From assembly GCA_928212115.1 (NCBI GenBank), contig CAKMRJ010003334.1:36206437-36270436 (forward strand): DNA of 64,000 nt. The letters are read 5' to 3'. Positions 34,402-46,000 of this stretch are shown piece after piece. Origin of the DNA: Lactuca virosa (lineage: Eukaryota > Streptophyta > Magnoliopsida > Asterales > Asteraceae). Every line of letters begins with the position of its first letter. Within the stretch, counting starts at the first letter, position 1. Under the pieces are notes generated by a model, which ran no database searches, was not told where the DNA came from, and worked only from the letters and a program-made list of their open reading frames with translations. Made by a program: the position numbers and the translations under genes.

Positions 34402-35660
34402 GACTAATAATTAGTCACGGTAAATATTAGACTAAAATCTAGTGGTAATAATACTAGATTTCGTCGAAGGAAATTATTTTAAAGTAAACGAAACGCTGTC
34501 AGAGTACCGAGTCACCACCTTATCAAGTGAATGCATAGTTACTTTCATCTTACACATACATATGAAGTATTTTATATAAATTACGTGCTATGTGTGCATA
34601 TTATCTGTATACTTGATATCTATGCTGGAGGAACGATTTTATACAAGTTTTATATGATTTAAACTGTATATATATATATATATATATATCTACGATAATA
34701 TGTTGGGTAAAACATAGGTAGATGTAATAGATGAAATATGAGTTGGATGATGACTAGAGAGGTGTTATAGACCACGAGGTGAGTGTGAGAAGTGGACGAT
34801 GTGAGAAGCCTTTCCCAAATGATGGCCCCGTCATTTAGCAGAGTATGGATGACAACCACAGACTATTCTAGACAGTAAGTGGAACACTAGCAGGCTCGCA
34901 ACCTGTAGGTGTTGTGAACGATGTGTTCACCCGGTGTACTCTAAACCCTGGCGATCATGTAGACTTGGTGCCTAAACCTTGGCGATCATGCAGACTTGGT
35001 GCCAAAACCCTGGCGACTATGCGGACTTAGTGCCTGTTATATAAACCCTGGCGACTATGCAAACTTAGTGCCTAAACCCTGGCGACTATGCAGACTTAGT
35101 GCCTGTTGTATGAACCCTGGCGACTATGCAGACTTAGTGCCTAAACCCCGGTGATGATGGACTTCGTGTCGATTCCTTAGGATGATCCTTAGGAATGAAT
35201 GAACAGGAGATAGTTGATTCTTAGGGTAGATCCTTAAGAGTAAATAAGATAATGGGGATGGGTAATTGGGTTAATTGTTTGATGATTAAACATAATAATT
35301 ATATTATTGTGGGTTGAAAACCCTATGTACTCACCAGGTTTCCCAACCTGACCCACTAAGTTTATTTGCATCACAGGTGTCGATATGAAGTTACTTTACA
35401 CTGAGAGATTTAAAAGAGATGTAGATCACTAGTGTAAATGAATGTAAGTTCTGTTTATGCTTATGTTTCTGTATTGACGATGACATCCCAAATGTTTTAA
35501 AATGAATAAAAATACATTTCTTCGGAAATACATTGATAACGTATTTATCATGTTTTTCTGGGAACAAATTCCGCAAGGTTTTTATTAAAAGAAGTACTCT
35601 AATTTTTATAAAGCATAAACAAAATCGGTCTTTTCTGGCCGTGAAAATGGGGATGTCACA
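33651..35660 (+). repeat. tandem unit 2 inside the LTR
   Basis: Very close copy of unit 1. It is about 70 bp shorter, mainly because the TAA (34374-34400) and TA (34667-34690) microsatellites are shorter. A few substitutions show that the copies have begun to diverge. Confidence 0.92.
34940..35165. repeat. minisatellite, second copy
   Basis: The same array as 32925-33150, carried along by the tandem duplication. Confidence 0.88.
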
Positions 35661-37067
35661 ATTTTGCTCTATGGAAAGTAAGTTCCTAATTTGTTGCTTA
35701 AAGCTAAGGGTAGTTGGGTAATTTTACATATATCTCAGTAATCAATTCTTTTATATCAACATGCTTCGTGATTTGTCCCGATCGTTATATTATTGATTGT
35801 AATAGAATTTACAGTTCAAGGATTCGGATAGAATTGGAATTTGATATTCCATTCCATAGTGTCCATGTTGATGCCACTGGATTTTGGAACCGTATAATAT
35901 TCCGTTCAGGTACTTCTTACATTTGTTTCGTACTTGCTATTGATGTTTATCTACTTTGTTTCCAAGTCAACGTTGTAGCTAATTCGAGTCCCTTTTAACT
36001 GTTCTGGTTGGCATATTATGTTGCAGCCAATACTAGAATTAACTCATTCATTTTAAAAGCCCCGTATTCAGTTTTTTTTTCTTCTTAACTTGGGTGTGAT
36101 ATGGCTTTAGCAACCTACTGATGTTAAGCTTTTGAATACCGTTTTTTTGGAATGAGGTATAAGCAATGAAACCTTCTTCACATTCTCTTTTAAGATAATG
36201 GTTTTCTTTTGTAAAATTCTCCTCTTTATCACCATAAGCATACTCTAGCCATGTAAATTTGTATTATAATTTCATAGTAATATTTTTATATTTTTTCTAT
36301 AAATGCAGATGACTATGTTGAGGCATCCGACTATTAATATTCCTATACAACTTATTTGACATAATGGTGATTGCTACTCTTCAAAATCGAATAAAAGATG
36401 TGTATATGTGTGTGTGTGTGTGAAAGGAAAGGACCCATGAACTTTGAGGTATTTTTAAATCGAATAATGCTTGGATGTCTTTTTTCCACCTCCAAATTTA
36501 GTAGTAGAAAAAGGTTGTAACAGGCCTAGGAGAACAATGGATGATTACTATACTTGCAGATGTATTTAAAAGTAAGCTTACTAATTTTTCATGACTCCAT
36601 TTGAATTGTTTACTTATGAACATTTGTGTTGAATTGATATATATGGTTGATCTAGTTAAATGATTTAAAAGGAGCAAATCGAAGCTTTGAAATATGAAAT
36701 TGGTCAAAAAAATAGCGTCATATCCGTTTTCAGTAACCAGGTCAAGAATGAAACCAAATTGTTGAGAAACGGGTATAAGTTGCTGGTAATAAATGTGTGT
36801 GGTACACCATTGGTCATTTTGTCCTTGGTTTGTATCTCATGTTTACCTTATTTTATTTGTTTATTGTTTAGTTTAATCTTAATAATAGTTATTTTCTGAA
36901 AAATTCTGAACCCCTACACTTTGGGTTCTTTGTTTTCTGTCAACTTGGAGCTATGTAAGAGATTAATGAGTTTGAAATTACCATTGGTACATGAGATCTT
37001 TAAAATTACCCTTTATCAAATTAAGAACACTTTTTGGTGTAAATTGCGAGTTGAACAAAAGAATATC
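35661..37067 (+). other. possible decayed host gene, right part
   Basis: Directly after the TSD, GCTCTATGGAAAGTAAGTT holds a strong donor (AAA/GTAAGT). It would end an exon begun before the insertion. Acceptor-like TTGCAG sites occur at about 36025 and 36308. A stretch at 36672-36790 reads as a hydrophilic, helix-prone peptide (KEQIEALKYEIGQK). No family recognised. Confidence 0.35.
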
Positions 37068-37639
37068 TGTAACATCCACAAAATTCGAGCCAATTTAAAA
37101 CTTTTTAAAACATTTCAAAACACATGATTATTACAAACTTGTTTTCAAAATAGTATATTGTCAGAGTATCCCAGAATCAAATCATAAATGTGAGGAGCGG
37201 TACGATCACGCCTTTGCCTTCCCGCGATCATCAGAAGTACATGAAACAATAATCGATAAATGTAAGCTCGAAGGCTTAGTGAGTTACCCCCAAAATACCA
37301 ACGCCATACAGTCATAATCATATCATATAACATATAAGCAAACAGCATGCATAATGAGCCATCAGTATGACTAGACCAAATCCCGGTCCTCAGTCTATCT
37401 GGACCGCTCTCTATGCCCTTGGCACGTCTGGACCACCCTCCTCGGGGCCTTCAGTCTATCCAGACCGCTCGCTGGGCCTTCGGCCTAACTAGATTTGCCC
37501 GGCCCGGGCCTGCAGTCTACCCGGTCCGCCCAGGGTGTCTTGGTCTACTGCACACAGCAGGACCTGCATCAACCCTTTCCCCAAACCAATAAACATGTGC
37601 ACATACATATAAACAAGTAAACATGTAGATCTAACAGAT

Positions 37640-37875
37640 CACTAACATGGAAACCATCCTATAACCAAGATACCGATCTAACTGATCTCTAGCATAGCAA
37701 CCATCCTAAACCAGGATGAAATCTAACATAGCAACCATCCTAAACCATGATGAAATCTAGCATAGCAATAACATAACAACCATCCTAAACCAGGATGTAA
37801 TCTAACATAGCAACCATCCTAAACCAGGATGAAATCTAGCATAGCAATAACATAGCAACCATCCTAAACCAGGAA
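37640..37875. repeat. tandem ACATAGCAACCATCCTAAACCAGGATG units
   Basis: Seven or so imperfect units inside the solo LTR, each with AGCAACCATCCT and an AACCAGGATG phrase. Confidence 0.8.
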
Positions 37876-38105
37876 GTAAATCATAAAGGGATGGCCTTGG
37901 TGCCGTAGACCCTGTTGATATAGTGAGGAGAACTCACCTCCCAAATGTCGCACTGAAGTGATATGCTTAACTCTCGAATCACCAACACGAACTCCACCAC
38001 CTATAGTTACCATAAAACCCTTTTTCATAAATTTCCAACCCCCAGAGGTCAACTGGTCAACCCTTGGTCAAAGCTAAAGCCAACAGTCAAGGTCAACAGT
38101 CCATG

Positions 38106-39092
38106 TTGACCCGACTCGTCGAGTGCAGTTTACCGACTCGTCGAGTCCTTCCTAAACTCGAGAAGTCGTGAAATCCTTGGTTGACTCGTCGAGTTTTCCC
38201 CGCAACTCGTCGAGTTCACGTGTATCCATGGGTTGGGGAAAACCCTAGCCGACTCGCCGAGTCATACGACTGACTCGCCGAGCCCAAGGCAATCTTCATC
38301 GGACTCGCCGAGTTGTTCATCCAACTCGTTGAGTACATGACTATCTTCATATGACTCGCCGAGTCGACCTTGCGACTCGTCGAGTCCCTCCAATCCTTCA
38401 ACCATACAGATGCTTTTTAAGCCATGCAAAGGCTCCATATTGCAGATCTAAGCTCCTAGGGCATGGTTATCACGTAAAGTTGCAAACTTTATGTGCATGC
38501 AAGATGATAATGCCCCAAAACAAGCTAAAGGAGTGGCTTAAGGTAGAGGAAAGGTCATACCTTGACAAATACTGATATTTTATGACAAGGAGGGACTAAA
38601 GGAGTCCAGATCTGAGGTTGCAAACCTCAGATCTTAACCCAAAACGGATTACCACCTCAAACTCCCCCCCCCCAAAAAGGCTCTAAACCCATAAATGAAG
38701 AGATCTAACTAAAGGAGAGTCAAGGTAGCAACTTGTTACCTTCAAAACAGTGCCAAAACAGAGAAGAATCCGGATCTACAACAACCCCTTGCTTCAAACT
38801 TCTTGAACTCTAAGCCCCTTTACTCCAAAGATCTTCTTTCAAGATAAGAAGCACATAAAAATAGAGGGAAAGCACAATTAGGGTTTCTGAATTCGAGGGA
38901 GGCGGTAAGAGAGGTTAGGGGGAAATAAGTGATCCTTAAATAGGGTGCAAAACCCCGGAATTAGGGTTTTTCCTCCACCATCTCCTACTCGTCGAGTCCT
39001 TTCTTGGACTCGTCGAATAGGTCACTTAAACGCGTGGCCAACCCGCTGCTACTCGGCGAGTCTGGCAACCAACTCGTCGAGTAGACCTCGAA
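38106..39092. repeat. clusters of ACTCGTCGAGT palindromes
   Basis: About eleven copies of ACTCGTCGAGT or one-base variants (ACTCGCCGAGT, ACTCGTTGAGT) at 38106-38392, and four more at 38988-39092. They are irregularly spaced by 7-25 bp. The same motif is in the copia leader at 11968-12047. Confidence 0.9.
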
Positions 39093-39284
39093 ATCATAAG
39101 AATTTATAACCTTAAATTGATACTCGGGAAATCGGGGTGTTACAATATCCTTATTGCTATTCTATGAAAATATAATTGAACATTAACAGTTATTATTATT
39201 TTTTACCAAGAATGATTCTAAATAAATATAGAACAAGTTCTGTCATATTATGTAGCAAATTACAAAATTTTCTAGCATGGATTA

Positions 39285-39812
39285 TCTATACTACAAGGCC
39301 AAAAATTGGGAAAAGTTATTTGTTTGAGTTTCACAATGTTGGACAGTTATTAATCGAAAACAAAAATGTATGTTCATTTTGAATCAATAACAATATACTT
39401 TGATTTTTAACGGAACGTAACGTAACTTATGTTTATTCTTTTTACCTAAAAAACAATAAACTTTTATTTTTAACAAGAAAAGAAAAATGAATGTCGTCGC
39501 ATTGTCTTCGTTGAATATTACAAACTCACAGCCCATCAAACAGTTCAAAATTTCGGAATAAGTTAAGAAGTTATAGTTATTTGGAGTTAACATTATTACA
39601 ATTTGTAAGAAAGTGATTAATTACAATTTGCAATGAAGTGACACTATTTGAGGATTGTATAAAATAAAGAATTACCAATATTTTGTACCATCGTTAATAC
39701 TTAATGATTTTTATGGTTTAATCTGATACTCACAAGGAAACTATTCAATGGAATGAATTAATCGTTGTCCGAAAACTATTCGCTACCGCCGCTTTGCGTG
39801 GGCAAACGACTA

Positions 39813-39813
<1 letters not shown>
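39285..39813 (+). mobile_element. short non-autonomous Helitron
   Basis: The 3' end reads CCGCCGCTTTGCGTGGGCAA then ACGACTAG followed by T, close to the classic plant Helitron terminus (GC hairpin then CTRR). A matching 5' start TCTATACTACAAGG lies at 39285 after an A, as expected for insertion between A and T. Length is 529 bp and there is no RepHel coding. The 5' end is less certain than the 3' end. Confidence 0.65.
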
Positions 39814-39865
<52 letters not shown>

Positions 39866-39867
<2 letters not shown>

Positions 39868-41430
39868 CTTATCTTATCTTACTAGTTTATAATACATATA
39901 TATTTATATATTTGTGGACCCCACCATTTTTAAGACATTTATCTTAAAAACAAGGACATATTTGTGGACCCACATTTATCTTAAAAACAAGGACAAAGAT
40001 TTTCAACCCTTTGATGTAATTTGAATAGTCTTGATTAAAACATTATCAAACCATGTCAACAAATTTCAACCAATCAAAAAACAAATACCATACTTATGAA
40101 GCCATACACTCCCTATAAAAAAAATGACTAAATCACCCCGTCTTTATTCTAAAACCTATGTTTTAATCTATAAAATTACTCTGTGGGAAACCAACTCAAC
40201 TCTCTATATACCTTCCCTGCCATCGGCCCAACGATTGCCGCCATAACCATCGACGCCTCCTTCCTAACCGCTCACTACAATCTCCGCTGGTAGTTAGTTC
40301 AACAACCATGTTTATGTTGAGATGCTTTATGGTAGCCCTAGATCTAAAACCGTAAACGGCCACCTGTCACTGCCACCACCACTTCTACTTCAAAGGCGCA
40401 CGTCTCTTTTCCTCCCATTCTGTATTTCTCATGCATAATCCTACATTCAAATATTTTGGTGGTCCTTTTGCCTAAACAACCACCCTTAACAACTGTTACC
40501 ACTGCAGAAAGACATAGATCTAACCTCACAACGATTTTTTATCTTTGTCATTGTATTTTTCTCTTAGAAAAACCTTAACTACTGTCTAGATCTAGGGGTC
40601 TTTTGTATTTCATTTTGCTTTTGTATGTAGAATTACGTATTTTCTCTTTGTTTTTTATAATGATGTTATGGTTTCTAGATTTGCTAATGGTTCATATGCA
40701 CATAAGGACATAAGGTTGTTATTCTTTTTTGTATGAAGACGTTTTTCCTCTTTGTAGACAAATGGTGTCAGGGAACAAGCTTCTAAACACACAACTTCTT
40801 ATCAATATTTGTCTTTATTTTTCGTTTTTGAATGTGTTGTGTGTTTGTCTTATCATTATGTATATTTTTTAACATCTGAGTTTTATATGTTTTATAAATT
40901 TATGTGTTAAATGTTGGAACCAAATTGTGTAAGGGTAAAATGTTTTACTGTTATTTTTTTGGGTTTTGGCTCTCATAAGTTAATGAGATCGAGGAATTTT
41001 TTATTTTATAAATCATTGTAGATTGTAGATGAGATTTATGTCATAATTCGAATATTGAGTTTCTCCCTTTATATTTAGTATTTAATATTGGCATAAAATA
41101 TTTACAAGAACTTTGGATGTTTGGATTTTAACTTACCGTTTAAATTGAGTGTCTATTATATTACTCAAGCTTAGGTAATCTCCAACTTATGGTCAAACCC
41201 CTTTTTATACTAAAATGTTGTGTAGTCATCTCCGACTTTATTTCAATTCCCACACCATTTTGTGTAAATGAATAGAATACCACTAAATTTGAAAATAGTG
41301 CAACATTTTCAAGTGTTAGTTTTAGTCATTCGTCCTCAATGTTTATTATATTCTAGTTTATAATATATAAACATGTACATCTTAAATATAATTATGTTAG
41401 TAGGTGTGAGGCTCATGTATTACATGAGTT
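39866..41430. other. gene-free stretch
   Basis: A short tandem duplication at 39906-39990 (ATATTTGTGGACC with TTATCTTAAAAACAAGGAC twice). The stretch 40140-40560 is less AT-rich and pyrimidine-rich, like a 5' UTR, but no credible protein was found. Confidence 0.5.
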
Positions 41431-41720
41431 TATTTAAAAAAATTTAAATATGAAAGTTTAACAATTTGAAAAGTTTGAATTTATAAGAAAAATGAGAAAA
41501 AGTTTGAATTATTAAAATTAATGAGGCTTTAATGTATTGAATACATTACATATGAGGCTTTAATGTATTTAATGTATTGAATACAATACATTCATATTTA
41601 AAAAAATTTAAATATGAAATTTTAACAATTTGAAAAGTTTGAATTTATAAGAAAAATGAGAAAAAGTTTGAATTATTAAAATTAATGAGGCTTTAATGTA
41701 TTGAATACATTACATATATA
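41431..41720. repeat. tandem duplication, about 165 bp offset
   Basis: TTTAAAAAAATTTAAATATG and the following 110 bp, through GAGGCTTTAATGTATTGAAT, are repeated almost exactly at about 41597-41720. A short extra GAGGCTTTAATGTATT copy lies between. Confidence 0.88.
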
Positions 41721-41737
41721 AACCATTTCTAATAAAT

Positions 41738-41795
<58 letters not shown>

Positions 41796-43044
41796 TACCA
41801 TACATATTAAATGTGAAATTTTAATTTAACAAAATAAAAAATACAATAAAATGACAAGTGGAAAATAGAAAATATCATGTGTCCAAATGAAGAAGAAGAG
41901 GACATGTGCCAAAAAGTTCTTTATTTATTAGGGATGATATATCTGACATTAATTAATCATAAATATAGAATATGTTTGAATTATAGTTTATTATTACTAT
42001 AATTTTTTTATTTACTAAAGGTCATTTTAATAAATTAAAACATACTTCCTTATAATTTTATAATAATATATCTTATAAAGTTTTTTACACAAGAAAGATA
42101 TAAATAAATAAGTAAAAATCTTATAAGGTGAAAGTGTTTTGCTAATCTATATAAGTTTTAAAAGAAAATATATTTTTTGAAGTTAATATGATGTATGATC
42201 GAAGATTAAATACTATTTCTATTATTCTTTTTGTATCATTTTGATAGAAATAATAGTGTATGTTTGGAGATGGTCTTAGTAACACAAGATACTTATGCAC
42301 ATAATTAACCTCACAGGAAAATTTGATTGTTTCGTTTTGAATAGATATTAAACGTTTGGATAATAGATTTCAACCTGATTAAATAAACGGATTGATACGA
42401 TACAATACTGAAAAATTAAACGTGTAATTTTAGGATTGAGAATTTCAACTTAAATATTACTTTAAAATGACCTGTTTGTTTATATGATTTTTTAAAATAA
42501 TTTAGATAAATTTTTTAATTGTTTTAGATAAGCATGAAAGGCTTAAAACTAAAACCATATATAAAAGGCAATTTGGTTGAATCATTAAAACGATATAGGT
42601 GTTTAGGTCAAAGATGATATTTTTAAAGGCTCTATTTAATTTTTCTTAAGTTTATTGGTTAAAACTTGTTTAATAGATGAATATGTCAAAAGAAAGTAAG
42701 AAACCCAAGGTGATTGGACTTTTGACCCCGAAAGAGAGGAAATGGAAAAAGAATACCAAATGTGTACAAAAAGTTTGTGGATATCACATACGTAGCAAAG
42801 TGAAGTCTGCAAAAGAATCCAAGTTGGTGGGCTGAAAGATATGGATAGAATGAGCAGATCTAGGTTTGTATAAAGGAGGGTTGGACAGGAATAGAGTATC
42901 ATATAATATACTTCAAGTGCTTGATCCAATCCAATAATATTAATATAATTTTAAGGTTGTTGGTCCAATTCAAGTGGGTTAAACGTGTATTGTTACGAAG
43001 AGAAATCAAATATCCTTCTTTTTTTTTTTTCGTATTTTTATTTG

Positions 43045-43440
43045 GAGTAAATTTCACGGTCTCTATGGTTTAGGGTATTTTGCGCGTTTGGTCCCTAACT
43101 TATTTTTTTAACTCGGAATGTCCTTACTGTTTGTTTTTGTTACGCGTTTGGTCCCTGTCTTACCTAAAAAGACCATTTTGCCATTGATTTTTTAATTTAT
43201 TTAAATAAAAACACTCCCGACCCCACCCACTCACATTACCTTACCTACCCCACCATTTTCTCTATTTAAATAATAGTCTTTTTAGGTAAAGACAGTGACC
43301 AAACATGTAACAAAAACAAACAACAGGGACCAAGCGCGTGACAAAAACAAACAACATGGACTTTTCGAGTTAAAAAAATAAGTTAGGGATCAAACACGCA
43401 AATTACCCTAAACCATAGGGACCATTCATGTAATTTACTC
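43045..43440. mobile_element. MULE-type MITE, TSD TTTTATTTG/TTTTATTTA
   Basis: Inverted ends are GAGTAAATTTCACGG and CATGTAATTTACTC, with inner blocks TATGGTTTAGGGTA / TACCCTAAACCATA also inverted. The nine-base flanks differ at one position. No coding. Confidence 0.8.
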
Positions 43441-43996
43441 TTTTATTTATTAGATCAAAATAAGCGTTAAAATCAAAGTTGATATTAAAAGAAAGAATTA
43501 ATATATTCCGCATGTTATTATCTAAAATAAAGAAAAAAATTAATAAAAACAGATGATAATATGATATTTAATTTTTCATAACTTTTGTAAATGACATAAT
43601 TGTATATCCTCAAAACAATATAACAAATATCAAGGGTATGTATCATGGATTCATGGTTGTAAAGATCCCGATCTTGATCTTAAAATCTTACGATGTTAAA
43701 ATCCTACAAATTAAAAACGATCCCGATCTCACTAGGATATATATGAAACAAGATCTACAATTTGATCTTAGGATCCAGACTAGGATCTTTAAATCTTAAC
43801 ACGATCTGATCCCACCTCTCTTGTTTTATTATATAGTCGAACATAAAAAAAATCATTTATTCAACTTGAAATCGAGCATTGCAAGTTACAAGAAACCTCA
43901 TAGAGTATCATCATTTCTTCAGTTCATCACAAATTAGACAACTTACACTCATGATATTTCATTTGTGATCTTAAGCCTTTAGTTGTAGATCATAAT

Positions 43997-44600
43997 TGTT
44001 GACATTTGTCCATATTTAATGTGTATGGTGAAGTGTCGAATCAAACCGGCTCGCCCAACTCCTACTCCTAGACTCCGCCCATCACTTGCTTCCGAGCTCC
44101 AAGAGTCTAGTTCTTCTACATTTCAGCACCTTCACCTCGGTCAACTCAGTCCAACCGACTCGATCCCGATGATCTAACCATCCTCCATGATCCTTCCCAA
44201 TGTTTTGTCAGATGTATGCTTCTTCCCAAGATAAAAAGGTTCTCCCATCACCTCAACTCTTGGTCCAACCATCATGCCCTCTTTCCCAAGATAAAATATA
44301 TTTTTCCTATAAATACACCCATTGACACACATAATAAAGGATCCACAAGTAAGTTCTCATACTTACTCTTACACACTAGACTTAAACAATTGGTTTCTTT
44401 CGGCTCGGAGAGACCGAGTCCATTTTATATCGATATAACTTGATCATCGGAGGTCGCTCCTGGGACACAGTTCCTGGGGCTGCCCTAACGTTCTCTCTGA
44501 TGAGTGTTACAGGTATCTGGTTGGGACTAGCTAACGACACCCAAGAGTCAGATCTGATGAGTGTTCACCATCCCGATGACGAAAAATATGTGCTCCATCA
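43997..44600 (+). mobile_element. short solo LTR, TSD ATAAT/ATAGT
   Basis: It starts TGTTGACATT and ends GCTCCATCA. Flanks ATAAT and ATAGT agree in 4 of 5 bases. It holds a TATA-like CCTATAAATACACC at 44308, which gives plus orientation, and a GGTCGCTCCTGGGACAC stretch often seen near LTR 3' ends. The 75-codon ORF within is chance. Confidence 0.55.
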
Positions 44601-44751
44601 ATAGTGATCTTGCTTTTTTTTTGTTTTTTTTATTATTTTTTTTATAATTGAGTTGTCTTCTTCCAAATATTTACGGTTTGCAGCACAAAAAATATGATTC
44701 ATGTTTAAAAAGTTAAATTTGGCTCCATATCAACATCTTAATCGACATCAA

Positions 44752-45188
44752 GGGGCTGTTTGTTTTTTTGTGAAGATCTGCGCAACCACTTTTCTCTACG
44801 CCACGCAGACAACGCGCAGACATATGCCCTCGCAGAGTGTTTGTTTTTTGGAAGCGTGCAAATCAAAAAACGTCTGCGTGAGGTCTTCCTGACGTAGACA
44901 TGGGCCACTATCTTCAAAGGTATTCAGACCTCATTTTAACCTAAACCAAAAAAAATGGGCCACCGTCCAATATTTTTTTTCTTTTTTTTGCTGAAAATGC
45001 ATTTTTAATGTTTATGACATGAAATTAAGTTTGAAAAATCAATTTATTTCAATCGTTGCAGACGTTAAAAACAAACAGTCTTCTTATTGCAGACTGCAGA
45101 CATTTGGTCCACCTCTTCTGTCGCAGAGGCTTGCAGATGTGGTCCGCAGACTGTAGATATTTTGGCTTCAAAAAAACAAACAACACCC
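44752..45188. mobile_element. MITE with GGGGCTGTTTG-type ends
   Basis: Left GGGGCTGTTTGTTTTTTTG and right CAAAAAAACAAACAACACCC are inverted. CGCAGAC phrases are mirrored inside (GCGCAGAC, GTCTGCG, GCAGACTGCAGAC). The TSD is not clear. The ends resemble hAT or Harbinger MITEs. Confidence 0.6.
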
Positions 45189-45759
45189 AAGTAATTATGT
45201 ATGCTGAACACCTAAGACCGTATGTGTAAATTTGAATATGCGTTCATTTTGATAGGACTAACGATCTCGAACCGATCTTACGATCACGATCTTGCAACAC
45301 ACAAAACAAACTTAAGTAAAATCTCGATCTTGACAACTTTGGTATGTATGATTGTATGTAACTTTCTGTGTATTTCTGTTTTTGTCGAGAGTTCAATGCC
45401 TTTTTGTTTTTTTGAAATCGTGGCCTTCTCTTCACCATGTGTTTTATAGAAGTAACTCTCGTGGGGTCGTAGTCCTCTCACATTACAACCTATATTTTCT
45501 CTATTTTCTCTATTTCCTTTTTTTCGTAATATAAAACTTTTTTTTTTCTTCTGTAGCCACTTACTAATCTTGTTTTTATATAAGTGGATGTTCAAAAAAA
45601 GAAAAAATATAAAATTGTTTTTCTTCTTCTAGAACACATTTTCTTCAGGTTGAGATTTTACGATAAATTATTCTACTTTGAATCCTTTTGATTATAATAT
45701 CTTCCAACAATTACAAAATTACACATTCTCATCTTAATTTAATTGAATTTTAACCAATT

Positions 45760-46000
45760 TGTGGATTTATTAATTATCTTTTAATTAATCGTTTAATTAA
45801 ATTGATAATAAAATTTATAAGGATAATATTAATTAATCTTATAATCAATCATTATCTTGTCTAAGATTATCTCTCTAAGATTATCTCATAACATTTAGGA
45901 TTTTATTTAATTATATTTTAATTAACAACAAGGAAAGAATCCCGCTTTACGGGGATAAAGACGCCAAAGAAATAGACGAAATGGAAAGATTTAAAAAAAA
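45760..46000. other. AT-rich stretch, no feature
   Basis: Only TTAATTAA-type low complexity. The left limit of the minus-strand copia remnant lies somewhere near here, but no LTR end is visible. Confidence 0.4.

Larger units (their letters stand above)
30703..35660 (+). mobile_element. solo LTR with an internal 2.08-kb tandem duplication, TSD ATTTT
   Basis: It begins TGTAACGCCCG and ends GGATGTCACA. The flanks ATTTT (30698-30702 and 35661-35665) are identical, so this is one insertion. A complete LTR spans 30703-33650 and is followed directly by a second copy of its last two thirds (33651-35660, homologous to 31569-33650). No internal region, primer site or pol is present. A TATA-like ACTATAAATAAG at 31784 (repeated at about 33865) supports plus orientation. 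The same family occurs in reverse at 51861-54173. Confidence 0.9.
37068..39144 (-). mobile_element. solo LTR, 2.08 kb, TSD ATATC
   Basis: Paired ends are TGTAACA and TGTTACA. Identical flanks ATATC lie at 37063-37067 and 39145-39149. Its layout parallels the minus-strand LTR at 8296: TTAGTGAGTTAC near 37278, a GGCCTTGGTGCCGTAGACCC stretch at 37893, then GTGAGGAGAACTCACCT. The inferred orientation is therefore minus. Repeats include CCATCCTAAACCAGGATG units (37640-37870) and the palindrome array. No coding domain. Confidence 0.9.
43658..45341. mobile_element. possible foldback/MULE-like element with nested insertions
   Basis: The left end (GTTGTAAAGATCCCGATCTT) and right end (GATCTTGACAAC) are inverted copies. 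They are followed inward by GATC-rich sequence on both sides (43658-43830, 45255-45341). A GGTATGTAT phrase lies outside both ends but not exactly at the termini. A solo LTR and a MITE sit inside. Confidence 0.45.
42230..45760. repeat. paralogous block 2 (counterpart of 19600-24900)
   Basis: Collinear with block 1 through the phrases listed there. It lacks the RING-H2 gene and its relic, and carries its own insertions (43045-43440, 43658-45341). Confidence 0.65.

Noticed and set aside
38106..38395. CRISPR-like repeat array
   Set aside because: Repeats are only 11 bp, palindromic and irregularly spaced, inside a plant LTR with a TSD. Spacers have no constant length.
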